Positions 42,801-52,545 of a DNA stretch of 64,000 nt are shown here, piece by piece; position 1 is the stretch's first letter; every line of letters begins with the position of its first letter. The DNA lies in assembly GCA_963716685.1 (NCBI GenBank), contig CAVQTR010000003.1:2604001-2668000 (forward strand), written 5' to 3'. The notes beneath the pieces were generated by a model that worked only from the letters and a program-made list of their open reading frames with translations, was not told the DNA's origin and searched no databases. The DNA comes from JALYXI01 sp963716685 (GTDB lineage: Bacteria; Acidobacteriota; Terriglobia; Bryobacterales; Bryobacteraceae). Both the position numbers and the translations under genes were made by a program.

Positions 42801-43165
42801 GCAGCGGCCGAGACTTCCACGGCGGTGGCGGCAGCTCCGACGGCCAGCGAAACGGGCAGGCTGCGGACGCTGCCGGCGGTAACTTCCACTTTGGTGACGC
42901 TAACGGACTGCATGCCCACGGCGCTGACGTTTACCGTGTAGGCGCCAGGGGGAAGATCCTGAAACGCGAAGGCGCCGCTGCCGGTGCCGGCGGTGTTGAG
43001 TTGCACGCCGGTGGCGTCGTTGGTGGCAGTGACTTTGGCGTTGGGAACGGCTGCTCCGGAGGCGTCCGTTATGGCGCCGCTGATGGCACCGCGAAACGTT
43101 TGCGCGTCCACAGGGACAAGGGTCAGGTAGAAAGAAATGGCGATCAGAGAAAGGAAACGAAGCAT
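39881..43165 (-). CDS. TonB-dependent receptor with carboxypeptidase-regulatory N-terminal domain
   Basis: A 1094-residue outer-membrane protein of the OAR-like type common in acidobacteria. A Sec signal (MLRFLSLIAISFYLTLVPVDAQ) is followed by an Ig-like carboxypeptidase regulatory domain (GAISGAITDASGAAVPNAKV, about 27-105), a plug domain (VPLNGRDFTQLIAVTPGFAG and EFSVQTQSNAETGRSAGGTV) and a long beta-barrel ending in FNMQLALKIIF with the C-terminal Phe needed for barrel insertion. These receptors are thought to bring in oligosaccharides or other large nutrients with TonB energy. No TonB/ExbBD is nearby. The ATG at 43165 was chosen since it opens the signal peptide. It is followed after 32 bases by the MocA-like gene. 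Confidence 0.93.
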   Translation of the reverse strand: MLRFLSLIAISFYLTLVPVDAQTFRGAISGAITDASGAAVPNAKVTATNDATGVQLNTAGTGSGAFAFQDLPPGAYTVNVSAVGMQSVSVTKVEVTAGSVRSLPVSLAVGAAATAVEVSAAAVALDAQSSTQTSTLPDKSVQEVPLNGRDFTQLIAVTPGFAGYSLGGFGSLNGTRPNQVNWQIDGTDNNDFWHNIPAINQGGVSGIAGVIMPLDAIDEFSVQTQSNAETGRSAGGTVNLTIKSGTNQLHGTAYYYNRNEFFAASSPFFVASPQFPKAPELRNYNAGVTAGGPVIKDKTFLFAGFEHQNYLFGLTGLSTEPSAAWVSRAAALLANSGGTYGAYAPVTQSALSARLLSTLWPGSITNLPAAQNNYFATVPGTGYSYNGVVRLDHNFTPSEHLSVHAFAGQGKQTQPPGASLALATASSNLGYYFEVAPLHVQNYSAVLNSVLTGRLTNQLLLGTSYFQQAFHDANNSFNMSALGLNLSPGALIGGQPIAGASNIVIRGFDQVGITPPEGRTDATGHLTDILSWVAGKQQFRFGGEYRLGRVDEYYFRRSTGQFNFDGTQGPWAAACAATPANAGCDRNTLALADFLAGDVSSSSIAVGNAERYVAVTGFNFFGQDDWQITPKLNLNAGLRWEYFGPLHSVNHPDIGVFVAGQGLQLQGSGIPNIFRPDYHNFAPRFGFAYQPRNSWVVRGGFGMFFDQININPFLDFRPPIAAANGLEDNPIGPAAVDNYSRNAYNWTTAQSGGASLFPGVTTCLGNYTTEKNCLSSSQIFNVFSVNQNFRTPYFFNYNFNVEKSLGSSAVLQLGYVGSQGRKLGVMQNINQNGAYSAQYPNYGSVIQLNSIGTSNYNSLQSTLRIRRWHGISAQFAYTWSHTLDEVTEYRGVLPLDSFNLKQEYGSSDFDIRHNFTAFFNWDVPGSSHLRALTHGWTVSGLVTLRSGEPFNFDAGTQRPGMNLIADPFAGVNHTFSAALGGEPWVNPAAFCVPGTPGCAGTANPAGNLSRNAFSGPGFANTDLSVFRVFPVKELLKIQLRAEMFNIFNRINLASGAYSVGSNGVVSDTIGDYSGAPGLGPGEPFNMQLALKIIF

Positions 43166-43183
43166 GGGAGATGGGGCCTTATT

Positions 43184-43206
43184 CCGTTCGAACCGGGGTT
43201 CAACGG
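43184..43206 (-). promoter_or_regulatory. Leader hairpin before the TonB receptor
   Basis: CCGTT-c-GAACC (43184-43194) pairs with GGTTC-AACGG (43197-43206) around a two-base loop, a ten-pair stem with one bulged base. It lies 19 to 41 bases upstream of the receptor start codon, so it could be an operator palindrome or an RNA structure controlling translation. Confidence 0.4.
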
Positions 43207-43278
43207 GAGAGGCGGGAAGAGACTGAAACGGTAGTATCGCGCTCCGGAACAAACGGTGTCAATGGCGGACGCGGCGGA

Positions 43279-44211
43279 TCAGGCGGGCTCGGTTTCGGCC
43301 TTCTTGTAACGCTCCACTTTGACGCCCACAGGGCCCTGACCGGTGCGGTTCAGAAGCGTGGTCTGCTCCTCCTGGGACATAGGTTTGAACGTTTTGCAGA
43401 CGAGGACGTTGTGTTCCAGCTGGTCCACGGTTTCGACGCCGGAGACCAGCGTATCGATGTCATGACTCCACGTGAAGCGCAGACATTCGTCGATGGAAGC
43501 GACGTTGTTCGCGGCAATGCCGCCCATGGCGTTGCTCTTCATGGCGAGCATGCCGAGACCTTTGGCGCGCACTTTCGGCAGCACGTTCTCGATGAAGCTG
43601 AGGTAGTGAGGGTCCACCAGATTGACGGGATGCTGAACGGTTTCCCAGCCGTCGAAGGCTTTCAGCAGGCGCTGGTGAACGTCGGGGTTGTGATGTCCGG
43701 TGAAGCCGATATGGCGCACCTTGCCCTGCTGTTTGGCGGCTACGAATGCTTCGAGCGAACCACCGGGCGCGAGGATCTGATCGACCTCTGACATCTTGCT
43801 GACCTGATGGCAGCACCAGAGGTCGAGATAGTCGGTGTTCATGCGAGTGAGGCTTTCCTCCAGTTCCTTCATGGCGCCTTCGCGGGTGTAGATCTCGGCC
43901 TTGGTCATCAGGTGGATCTTCTGGCGAAGGCCGCCCGCGAGTGCTTTGCCGTAGGTGATTTCGCTCTGGCCATCGTGATAGGCATGGGCGCAATCGAACA
44001 TGTTGACGCCGAGATCGATGGCGCGGTGAACGATGCGGATGCCTTCGTCTTCACTGCGCACGCGCATGTGATAGCCGCCGACGGTGATGCGGGAGATGCG
44101 CATGCCGGTCCTGCCGAGCGTGGTCACAGGCATGGGCGTGTCGGCGATCAGTTTCGCCTGGGACGCGGCGAGCGCGGCGGTGGAGGCCTGCAGGAAGGTT
44201 CGGCGTTGCAT
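43279..44211 (-). CDS. Exported aldo/keto reductase-family protein
   Basis: A 310-residue (beta/alpha)8 reductase. It begins with a Tat-like leader (MQRRTFLQASTAALAASQA). The AKR tetrad is present as Asp73, Tyr78 (NMFDCAHAYHDGQSE), Lys104 (LMTKAE) and His135 (LWCCHQV), followed by the usual GKVRHIGFTGHHNP. NAD(P)H would be needed, which is unusual for a protein with an export leader, as cofactor must be bound before Tat transport. Its substrate is unknown. It ends 113 bases before the TonB receptor and starts 13 bases after the amidohydrolase, suggesting one transcription unit. Confidence 0.88.
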   Translation of the reverse strand: MQRRTFLQASTAALAASQAKLIADTPMPVTTLGRTGMRISRITVGGYHMRVRSEDEGIRIVHRAIDLGVNMFDCAHAYHDGQSEITYGKALAGGLRQKIHLMTKAEIYTREGAMKELEESLTRMNTDYLDLWCCHQVSKMSEVDQILAPGGSLEAFVAAKQQGKVRHIGFTGHHNPDVHQRLLKAFDGWETVQHPVNLVDPHYLSFIENVLPKVRAKGLGMLAMKSNAMGGIAANNVASIDECLRFTWSHDIDTLVSGVETVDQLEHNVLVCKTFKPMSQEEQTTLLNRTGQGPVGVKVERYKKAETEPA

Positions 44212-44224
44212 GCGTACAGTTTAC

Positions 44225-46253
44225 TTAATGCGGGCGGCCGGTGAAGCCGACGGCGGTACGCAGCTCATCGGCATTCATCAGACGGCCCTGCGACATGACC
44301 CAGACGGTATGGCGGAGATCGCCGATGTGTTTCGAAGGATCGCCCTCGACCAGAACGAGATCGGCGGTTTTGCCGACGGTGATGGAACCGGTCTGCGCCT
44401 CGACGCCGACGAGGCGGGCGGGATTGATGGTGGCTGTCCGCAGGGCCTGGCCTGGAGTCATCCCGGCATCGACATAGAGTTCGAGTTCGCGCACAATTTC
44501 CAGACCGGAGCCATCCGTACCGGCGACGAGGGACACGCCGGCCGCGGTCAGTTCAAGGAGCCGGCGGAAGCTGGCGCGGTAATCAGCGCGGGTAAGGTCT
44601 TTGGGGACTTCGAAACCGCCGGTGCGAAAACCCCGCTCGGTGGTGGGCGGCATGGTGCCGCTGTACGGGGCGTAGGCGGGGGAGAGGTCGCCATTCCCCG
44701 GGACGTACATGCCCTCGAACACGGAGACGGTCGGGTCGACGGTGATGTGCTTTTGGGCCAGTTCCGCGATCAGCGATTTGAGGGGCTCGGCGTGAATATC
44801 CACATTCCGGGCATAGCGGCCAGTGCCTTCAAAGCGCATGATCCCGTTCGAAACATTGACCACGCTGTCGGGCATGGCCTGCATCATGACGAAGTTGATG
44901 TGGGTGATTTCGTCGTAACCGGCGGCGATGGCCTAGGAGGGGCGCATGGTGGCGGGAACGTGCCCGTGGACATGCAGTCCGGATCTTTTTGCTTCGGCGA
45001 TGGCGGGGGTCAGCCATTCCGGCTTCATGGAGCCATAGAATTTCACCGCGATGAAGCCCCGGTCCTTAGCCATCCTGACGGCCGCAACGGCTTTCGCGGC
45101 GGAACTGACGGAGATGCCGGCCTGAGCGGCGAGCGGACCTTTGCCGTCGATGAGAACCGATGAGTAGACCGAGGGGAACAGGAGTTCGCCTTTGAGAATG
45201 CGCTCGGCGCGCGAGACCGCAGGCTCGATTTCGGCGCCGGGGTTGCGCAGGGAGGTGACACCGATGGAGAGCAGCATGGGGCCGTCGGTGTCGTCAGAGA
45301 CATGCATGTGGGCGTCCCAGAGGCCGGGGACCAGCGTCTTGCCCGAGCGGTCAATGACTTTGGCGTTGGGCGGAACGGGGAGGGAGCCGGCAGGTCCGAC
45401 GGCGGTGACTTTTCCTCTTTCGGCGATGACGGTCTGGTCATCGAGGAAGCTGGCGGAATCGGTATCGAAGCGTTTGACATGGACGAAGGCCACAGGCGTG
45501 GCGGCCACCGCGCCGAACCGGCGGGCGAGAGCGGGGGCACGCAGCGCGAGAGCGTCATTCTGGGCTTTCTGAAGCTTCAGGAAATCCCCGGCGTAGGCTT
45601 CGGGAAGGATGCCCAAGCCCATGATGAAGCCGAAGAACTTTCCGCGGCTGTCAAGCCAGATCGGGACTGCGCCGAGGGACAGGCCTTCGAGGGCGAAGGC
45701 GGAGACGGTGGTGCGCGAGGCGCCCTCACCGAGCATGAGGTCGGTGAGTTTGACCAGGCGCGCTTCGCCCGCGGGCAGCAGGGAAAGCTTGCGGCCGGGC
45801 GCGAGATAGAGCTTTTCGGCGAGCACGGAAGCGGAAACGAAGGTGCCGCCCTGGGGCAGGTAATGGCTTTGGTTGTCGTAGGCTTTGGCGCCCTGATCGA
45901 TGGGCGTTTTCCAGCGCGCCTCGCCGTCCGCGACGGTGTAGGCTTCGGCGGCGTCTCCGTTGGGCGTGATTCCGCGGATGACCACGCGATCGGGCTGGCC
46001 GTTGCGGCCGAAATGGATGGTCTCGTCCTGTTCCCAAACCATGCCTCGCAGCAGGATGCTTTCGCGCGAGGCGAAGCTTCCGTCAGCGGTGCGCCACAGG
46101 GACGAGGAGCCGTGCTGGCCGGCCACAGAAATCACGAGAAATTTTTGAGCGCCCGGCGGAGGCGTCATGAGCTGGCTGGCGGGAACCTGCGGAAAAACGA
46201 ACTGCGCGCTGCCAGCGAAAGCAGCGAGAGCGATGAGCCGTACACGATGCATA
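44225..46253 (-). pseudogene. Exported amidohydrolase interrupted by one amber codon
   Basis: An imidazolonepropionase-like amidohydrolase of about 675 residues with an N-terminal beta-rich extension. The Sec signal is MHRVRLIALAAFAGSAQFVF. The metal motif LVPGLWDAHMHVSDDTDG, a later HVHGHVPA and the C-terminal half (LVAGTDGSGLEIVRELELYV, VEAQTGSITVGKTADLVLVE) are all well preserved. The frame is broken only by TAG at 44935-44933, in the context MRPS-stop-AIAAGYDEITHINFV, where relatives have Gln; a single C-to-T change (CAG to TAG) explains it. The two reading pieces are in the same frame (46253-44933 and 44932-44225). It is either freshly inactivated, a sequence error, or read through. Confidence 0.85.
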
Positions 46254-46354
46254 CGAACACTCCTTCTCCGGCGGGCCAAAGGATTGAGGCACTGGCGCTC
46301 CGTCGATCACCTTAGTGTGCGCCATTTTCAGGAGACCGCCGCTAGGATGGAAGA

Positions 46355-47401
46355 ATGAACCGTCGCGATTTTCTGCGCTCCACCGGGATTGTGTTCGCAG
46401 GCGCTCTGTTTGCCGAGCAGGGCTGGCGGACATTTGAAGTGGTGACGCGTGTCGAGGTGGCGAAGCCTGCCGGCGTAACGCGAGTCTGGGTTCCGGCGCC
46501 GAACGTGAGGGATACTTCGTTTCAGAAAATCCTTTCAAACCAATTCCAGGCGGAAGGCGGCACGGCCAGGCTGGGGCAGCCGGGCATGGTGAGCGCTGAG
46601 TTCGCTGCAGGGGTGCCGCCGGTGCTGACGGTAACCAGCCGGGTGGCGACGAAGGACTTCTCGGTGGATCTTGCGAAGCGTGGCAACGCGCGGCCAATGG
46701 ACCCGGAAGCCCGGCGGGAGTATCTGCAGCCGACAAAGCTGATGCCGACGGACGGCATCGTCAGGACAAAGTCGCTCGCGATTACGCAGGACGCGGGGAC
46801 GGACCTGGAGAAGGCGCGCGCGATTTACAACTGGATCGTGGAGAACACGTTTCGCAATCCGAAGACGCGCGGGTGCGGACGGGGCGATATCCGCTTCATG
46901 CTGGAATCGGGCGACCTGGGCGGAAAGTGCGCCGACCTGAATGCGCTGTATGTGGGCCTGGCGCGCGCGGCGGGGCTTCCGGCACGGGACGCGTACGGGA
47001 TCCGGCTGGCAAAATCGGAACTGGGGTACAAAAGCCTGGGGACCGCGTCCGCGAATGTGACGAAGGCGCAGCACTGCCGCGCGGAAGTCTACGTGGGCGG
47101 TTACGGCTGGATTCCGGTGGACCCCGCGGACGTGAAGAAGGTGGCTCTGGAGGAGCCGCCGGGAAACCGGCCGCTGAGCGATGCGACGGTGGAGCGGGCG
47201 CGCACGCGGCTGTTCGGATCGTGGGAGATGAACTGGATGGCTTACAACTTCGCGACCGACGTCGCGCTGCCGGGTTCGAGCGGCAAGCCGGTCCCGTTTT
47301 TCATGTACCCGCAGGCGGAAACGGGCGGCGAGCGGCTGGACAGCCTGGACCCGGACACGTTCCGTTACGAGATCACGTCGAAGGAAATCGCTACTTCGTA
47401 A
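46355..47401 (+). CDS. Exported transglutaminase-like cysteine protein
   Basis: A 348-residue protein with a Tat-type leader, MNRRDFLRSTGIVFAGALFA. An N-terminal beta domain (about 25-110) precedes the transglutaminase-like fold with the triad Cys192 (GDLGGKCADLNALYVGLARA), His240 (AQHCRAEVYV) and Asp256 (GWIPVDPADV). In bacteria these domains usually act as cysteine proteases or amidases rather than crosslinkers. The N-terminal ARxWVPxP-like TRVWVPAPN resembles periplasmic members. It is divergent from the amidohydrolase and overlaps the convergent efflux adaptor by eleven bases. Confidence 0.88.
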   Translation: MNRRDFLRSTGIVFAGALFAEQGWRTFEVVTRVEVAKPAGVTRVWVPAPNVRDTSFQKILSNQFQAEGGTARLGQPGMVSAEFAAGVPPVLTVTSRVATKDFSVDLAKRGNARPMDPEARREYLQPTKLMPTDGIVRTKSLAITQDAGTDLEKARAIYNWIVENTFRNPKTRGCGRGDIRFMLESGDLGGKCADLNALYVGLARAAGLPARDAYGIRLAKSELGYKSLGTASANVTKAQHCRAEVYVGGYGWIPVDPADVKKVALEEPPGNRPLSDATVERARTRLFGSWEMNWMAYNFATDVALPGSSGKPVPFFMYPQAETGGERLDSLDPDTFRYEITSKEIATS

Positions 47402-48641
47402 TCAGGACTTTGGTGTTTTCGGCGAGGTCGTCGGTGGGGTTCAGAATGGCCTGCTGGCCGGGCTGGACGCCCGCGACCACTTCCATGGTGGCGCCGTAAT
47501 CGCGGCCGAGCGTGACCTTGTTGTAGTGCACGCGGCTGCCGGGCGCAACGGTGGCGATCTGGGGACCCTCGGCGCGGAAGACCAGAACGGCGGCGGGCGC
47601 CATGACCGGGCTGACGCTGCGATTGATGGAAAGCAGCACGTTAGCGAACATTCCGGGACGCAGCACGTGCGTGGTGTTGGGAATGTGAATCTCGGTGAGC
47701 AGGGTGCGGGAGGCGGGATCGAGCGAATCGGCCGTGCGGGCGATTCGGCCGGGAAAGGTGCGGCCAGGATATTCGGTGACGCTGATGGCGGTCATCTCGC
47801 CGGGGTGGATGGAGACGGAATAAGTCTGCGGCACGTTGATGAAGATGCGCAGCTCGTCGGTCTGGGCCATACGGAAGAGTTCGCGATTGCCGGAGCCGCT
47901 GCCAGCGGTGATCAGGGTCCCGGGGTCCACATTGCGCGCGGTGACAATACCGGTGAACGGGGCAGTGACGCGCTCGAAGCTTTGCATCTCTTCGAGGCGA
48001 TGCACATTGGACTGCTGCGCGGTGATATCTGCCTGCGCGGCGGTAACGCTGGAGGCAATGGCATCGGTGCTGGCGACCGCTGAATCGTAGATGCTCTGCT
48101 TTTCTTCGCTCTCCTGTTTGGAGACGACGCCCTTGCCGACCAAGGTGGTCCAGCGCTCAGCAGTGGCTTTGGCAATCACGGTACGGGACTGCGCTTCCTT
48201 GAGGTTGGCGCGGGCCTGGGCAAGCGCGGCAACGGCATGCGCGAGCGTGGCTTTGGCCTGGGCCAGCTGCTCGTCAACTTCGGGAGATTCGATGACGGCC
48301 ATCAGCGCGCCGGCTTTCAGATGGTCGCCAATATCGACGCCGCGGGTTTTTAGATAGCCATCGGTGCGGGCGTAGATGGGCGCTTCCTGAATGGCCTGGA
48401 TGTTGGCGGGTAGCGAGATTTGGCTGGTGGGGGCGGCGGACTTGAGGGTGACGACATTGACCTCGACGGCGTCCGTCTGCAGGGCTCTCACTTCGGCGGC
48501 GAGCGCGCTGTGGCGCTGCAGGCGTGGGATGGCGCCTCCGACGATCAGCGCAATCAGCCCTGCGAGCAGCAGGAACGCCACCACGAAGGTGAGCATTTTG
48601 GAACCGCGGCGGGGGGCGGAAATGGACTGGTCGGCGATCAT
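47391..48641 (-). CDS. RND efflux periplasmic adaptor (membrane fusion protein)
   Basis: A 416-residue HlyD/AcrA-type adaptor. An N-terminal anchor helix (MLTFVVAFLLLAGLIALIVG, about 16-35) leads to the lipoyl half-motif APIYARTDGYLKTRGVDIGD (about 87-106), then a long coiled-coil hairpin (about 120-210) and the second half-lipoyl SFERVTAPFTGIVTARNVDPG (about 216-236). Beta-barrel and membrane-proximal domains end near residue 416. It bridges the inner-membrane permease encoded immediately upstream (10-base gap) to an outer-membrane channel, which is not in this window. Because that permease is frameshifted, the pump may be inactive. Confidence 0.92.
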   Translation of the reverse strand: MIADQSISAPRRGSKMLTFVVAFLLLAGLIALIVGGAIPRLQRHSALAAEVRALQTDAVEVNVVTLKSAAPTSQISLPANIQAIQEAPIYARTDGYLKTRGVDIGDHLKAGALMAVIESPEVDEQLAQAKATLAHAVAALAQARANLKEAQSRTVIAKATAERWTTLVGKGVVSKQESEEKQSIYDSAVASTDAIASSVTAAQADITAQQSNVHRLEEMQSFERVTAPFTGIVTARNVDPGTLITAGSGSGNRELFRMAQTDELRIFINVPQTYSVSIHPGEMTAISVTEYPGRTFPGRIARTADSLDPASRTLLTEIHIPNTTHVLRPGMFANVLLSINRSVSPVMAPAAVLVFRAEGPQIATVAPGSRVHYNKVTLGRDYGATMEVVAGVQPGQQAILNPTDDLAENTKVLITK

Positions 48642-48651
48642 ACTTTTCCTC

Positions 48652-51600
48652 TTAAATCATTTCTTCTTCAAAAGGAGCGCGGCGCCGCAGCGTGGCGTAG
48701 ATCACGGGCACTAAGAAGAGAGTCGCGAAGGTGGCGGCCACCAGACCGCCAATGACGGCGCGGCCGAGCGGAGCGTTCTGTTCCCCGCCCTCGCCGAGTC
48801 CGAGGGCCATAGGCAGCATGCCGATGATCATGGCGAGAGCGGTCATCATGACCGGGCGCAGGCGCGTGTACCCGGCGGAGAGCGCAGCGCCCGGGGCATC
48901 TTCGATGATGCGCTGGTCGTTGGCGAACGTGACCAGCAGGATGCTGTTGGCGGTGGCGACGCCGACGCTCATAATGGCTCCCATCAGCGACGGCACGCTG
49001 AGCGTGGTCTGGGTGATGAACAGCATGAACAGGATGCCGGAGAGCGCGCCGGGAAGCGCCATCATGATGATCAGCGGATCGAGCCAGGACTGGAAATTCA
49101 CCACCATCAAGAAGTATACGAGCAGGATGGCGAACAGGAGACCGAAGCCCAGTCCGATGAACGACGAGCGCATGCTTTCCACCTGACCGCGCATGACGAG
49201 GGTGGTCCCGCGCGGCGGTTTGACGCTGTGGAGCACGCGATCGATATCAGAGGCGACGCCGCCCAGATCGCGCCCCTGCGTGGTGCAGTAGACGTCGAAG
49301 GTGGGCGCGACGCTGTAGTGGCTGATGATAGCGGGGGAATTCAGGCGCTCGACCGAGGTCAGGTTGGTGAGCATCTGCGGGCTGATCTGCGAACCGGAGG
49401 TGAGCGGGGTGGTCTGCAGGTCGTCGACGGCGCTCATTTTGTATTCGGGCGTTTGCACCGCGATCAGGTAACTGACTCCGTTTTTCGGGTTGACCCAGTA
49501 ATTCGGCGCGGTCTGGCCGCTCGAACTGAGCGAAATCATCATATTGTTGGCGACTTCCCGCTCGCTCATCCCGAGCAGTACGCCGCGGGTGCGATCGACA
49601 TTGAGACGGATTTGCGGGGCGTCAACTACCTGATGGATGTGAACGTCGGCGGCGCCGGGGATCATCTCGACCCGACGGCGGATAGTTTCAGCGAGCTTGT
49701 AATTTGCGGCCAGATTGCGGCCGACCACCTGGATGTCGATGGGCGCCGGGAGTCCGAAATTCAGGATCTGGCTGACGATGTCGGAGGGCTGGAAGAAGCA
49801 GATTAGCTGCGGGAATTTGACGTGGAGCGAGGCACGCAGGCGGCGGACGTATTCATCGGTGGGCCCGTGCTCTTTGGAGAGAGAGACCAGAATTTCGGCA
49901 TCGGCGGGACCGACCATGGACGGGTCGCCGAAGGCAATGTTGGTGGTGCCTTGGGGGACGCCGATGTTATCGAGGACCATGGTGAGTTCGCGCGGCGGAA
50001 CGATTTGTTTGATCAGCGCCTCTACCTGATTCAGGATGCGGGCGGTTTCTTCGATGCGGCTGCCCGCGGGGGCGCGGACGTGGAGCCGGAACTGGCCGGC
50101 GTCCACGGAAGGGAAGAAATCCTGACCGAGAAACGGCAGGATGGCGAGGGAGGCGAGGGAGAATAGACCAAACGCGCCGACGGTGGCGGCGCGATGCGCC
50201 AGCGCCCAGACCAGAATGCCGCGATAGCCGTTGCGCATGCGCTCGAATCCACGTTCAAAGGCCTGATGGAAGCGTCCGAAGAGGCCGCGGGGCCGCTCAT
50301 TCTCATGGCCGGGAGCGTGCAGGTGGGCTTCGCCGCCGAGCAGATACTTCGCCATGGTGGGAACCAGCGTGCGCGAGAGCAGGTAAGACGCGAGCATGGC
50401 GAAAACCACCGCCATGGCGAGCGGCGTGAAGAGCGATTTGGCGGCGCCGCTGAGGAACACCACCGGGACAAACACAATGCAGATGGAAAGCGTGGAGACG
50501 AACGCCGGGATGGCAATCTGCTGCGCGCCATCGAGGATGGCCTGCAGCACCGGCTTGCCCTCACCCATGTTGCGGTGGATGTTTTCGATTTCAACGGTGG
50601 CGTCGTCGACCAGGATGCCGACGGCCAGCGCAAGGCCGCCGAGCGTCATGACGTTCAGCGTCTGGCCGAGGAAACTCATCACGATGATGGAAACCAGAAT
50701 GGAGAGCGGGATGGAAACGGCAACGATGAGCGTGCTGCGCCAGCTGCCGAGGAACAGCAGGATCATCATGGCGGTGAGGCAGGCGGCGATGGTGCCTTCG
50801 CGCAGCACCCCGCTGATGGCGGCGCGCACAAAGAGCGATTGATCGAAGAGGAGCTTGAGATTCAGGCCCGGGGGCAGGCCGGCAAGGATGGCGGGCAGGG
50901 CTTTTTTGACGCGGTTAACGACGTCAATCGTGGAGGCGTTGCCGTTGCGCAGAATGGTGAGCAGCGCGGCGCGGCGGCCGTCTTCGCGCACCATGTTGGT
51001 CTGGATGGCGTAACCGTCGCGAACCTGGGCGACATCGCGGATATAAACCGGAACGCCGTTGATGAGCTTGACCGGAATGTCGTTCAGCTCATTCTAGAAT
51101 TTCCGGCGTATTGTTCATGCGGACGCGATATTCGCGCGCGCCGAACTTGGCGCTGCCGCTGGGGAGAATCACGCTGCCGGCGTTGATGGCGTTGCTGACA
51201 TCGGTGGGAGAGATGCCCTTGGCGAACATCTGCGCGGGGTCAAGATCCACCATCACCTGGCGCGGTTTGCCGCCATACGGGGGTGGGCACGGAGGCGCCC
51301 TGCACGCTGGACAGGCCGAGTGCGGATGAAGTTCAGGCCGAAATCGTAGAGTTCCGCTTCGGAAAAGCCCTTGCCGCCCAGGCTGGTCTGCAGGATGGGT
51401 ACATTCGAAACGTTGTACTGGATCACCAGCGGCGGCGTGATGCCCGGGGGCATGGAGTGGGTGACGCTCTGGCAATTGGCGGTGATCTGCGCGACCGCGG
51501 CTTCAATGTGCACGCCCGGCTGGAAGAAGAGCTTGATCACCGCGACCCCGTAGAGCGACTGCGATTCGATGTGCTCGATATCGTTGACCGTGGTGGTCAT

Positions 51601-51810
51601 AGAGCGCTCGGAGACAGTGACGATGCGGTGCTCCATCTCTTCGGGCGCGAGGCCGGCATACTGCCAGATCACGCTGACGACAGGGATGTCGATATAGGGG
51701 AAGATGTCCACGGGCATCCGCATGATGGTGACGATGCCGAGGACGAGCACCAGCATGGCGCCGACTACAAACGTGTAAGGCCGGCGTAGCGCGAGTTTAA
51801 CGATCCACAT
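48652..51810 (-). pseudogene. RND efflux permease (AcrB/MexB-like), three frameshifts
   Basis: An HAE1-type proton-driven drug or hydrophobe exporter that would be about 1050 residues. The N-terminal part starts MWIVKLALRRPYTFVVGAML and continues to LNFIRT (about 51322). The rest runs VREDGRRAALLTILRNGNAS onward, through the transmembrane GGLALAVGILVDDATVEIEN, which holds the proton-relay Asp pair, to FEEEMI. In between are three one-base gains: near 51318 (removal restores GLSSVQGASVPTP), in a five-G run at 51279-51283 (restores PYGGKPRQVMVDLDP) and at 51095 (restores ILNELNDIPVKLING). All other family features are intact. The adaptor follows after 10 bases. Sequence error or recent decay are both possible. 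Confidence 0.88.
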
Positions 51811-51885
51811 AATGGGCGGGCGAAGCGACGGGGCTGAGAAGTGACTTTTTTATTTTAGCGCGGGGCCCGTTGTTAGAGTGTGGGA

Positions 51886-52533
51886 ATGGATTGGTATGAG
51901 GGGGAAGTGCGGGCGCTCGAGAAGCAGCTGTGCGCCGGATCGGGAGCGGGCCGCCCGGCGGTTTTCTACGGGAGTTCTTCAATCCGTATGTGGACGGACC
52001 TGGCGCGGGACATGGGCGACGCGCGCGCCTGCAACATGGGCTTTGGGGGCTCCACGCTGGCTGCATGCGAGTACTTTTTCGACCGTCTGGTGCCGGGGGT
52101 GAATCCGATGTCGCTGGTGATTTACGCGGGCGACAACGATTTAGGGGACGGGCAAACGCCGGAAGAGGTGCTGGCTTCCTTTAGCGCGCTGGCGGACCGC
52201 ATCAAGCGGGCGCTGCCGCTGATTGAGGTGGGGTTTATCTCCATCAAAATCAGCCCGGCGCGCGAGGGCATCCGCGAGCGGATCCGGCAGACGAACGCCT
52301 TAATTGGTGAGGAAATCATGCGGAGACCTCTTTTCTATTACGTTGATGTGGCGGAGGCGATGCTGGACGGTGCGGGAGAACCCCGGTGCGAGTTGTATAT
52401 GGAAGACGGACTGCACCTGAACGAGGCGGGTTATGCGTTGTGGACACGGCTGCTGCAGCCGTATCGTAACCGGATTTTCACCCCGCCCTCACCGGAAACT
52501 CGTCCTTCGGACGGTATCCTTGTGAGTACGTAA
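51886..52533 (+). CDS. SGNH/GDSL-family hydrolase
   Basis: A 215-residue esterase-like protein. Block I is FYGSSSIRMW (about 27-36), with Ser31 as nucleophile in place of the GDSL serine. Block II Gly is in GFGGSTLA, block III Asn in YAGDNDLGDG, and the block V Asp/His pair in MEDGLHLNEAGYALW (about 168-182). This pattern is typical of lysophospholipase-L1-like or carbohydrate esterases. No signal peptide is seen. A GTG at 51880 is an alternative start two codons upstream; the ATG at 51886 is preferred. It is divergent from the RND permease and 12 bases before the esterase gene. Confidence 0.88.
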   Translation: MDWYEGEVRALEKQLCAGSGAGRPAVFYGSSSIRMWTDLARDMGDARACNMGFGGSTLAACEYFFDRLVPGVNPMSLVIYAGDNDLGDGQTPEEVLASFSALADRIKRALPLIEVGFISIKISPAREGIRERIRQTNALIGEEIMRRPLFYYVDVAEAMLDGAGEPRCELYMEDGLHLNEAGYALWTRLLQPYRNRIFTPPSPETRPSDGILVST

Positions 52534-52545
52534 TTTACCTTTCAG

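Noticed and set aside
43181..43210. tRNA-like sequence with GTTCGAA
   Set aside because: Explained by a simple two-arm hairpin; no acceptor or anticodon stems around it.
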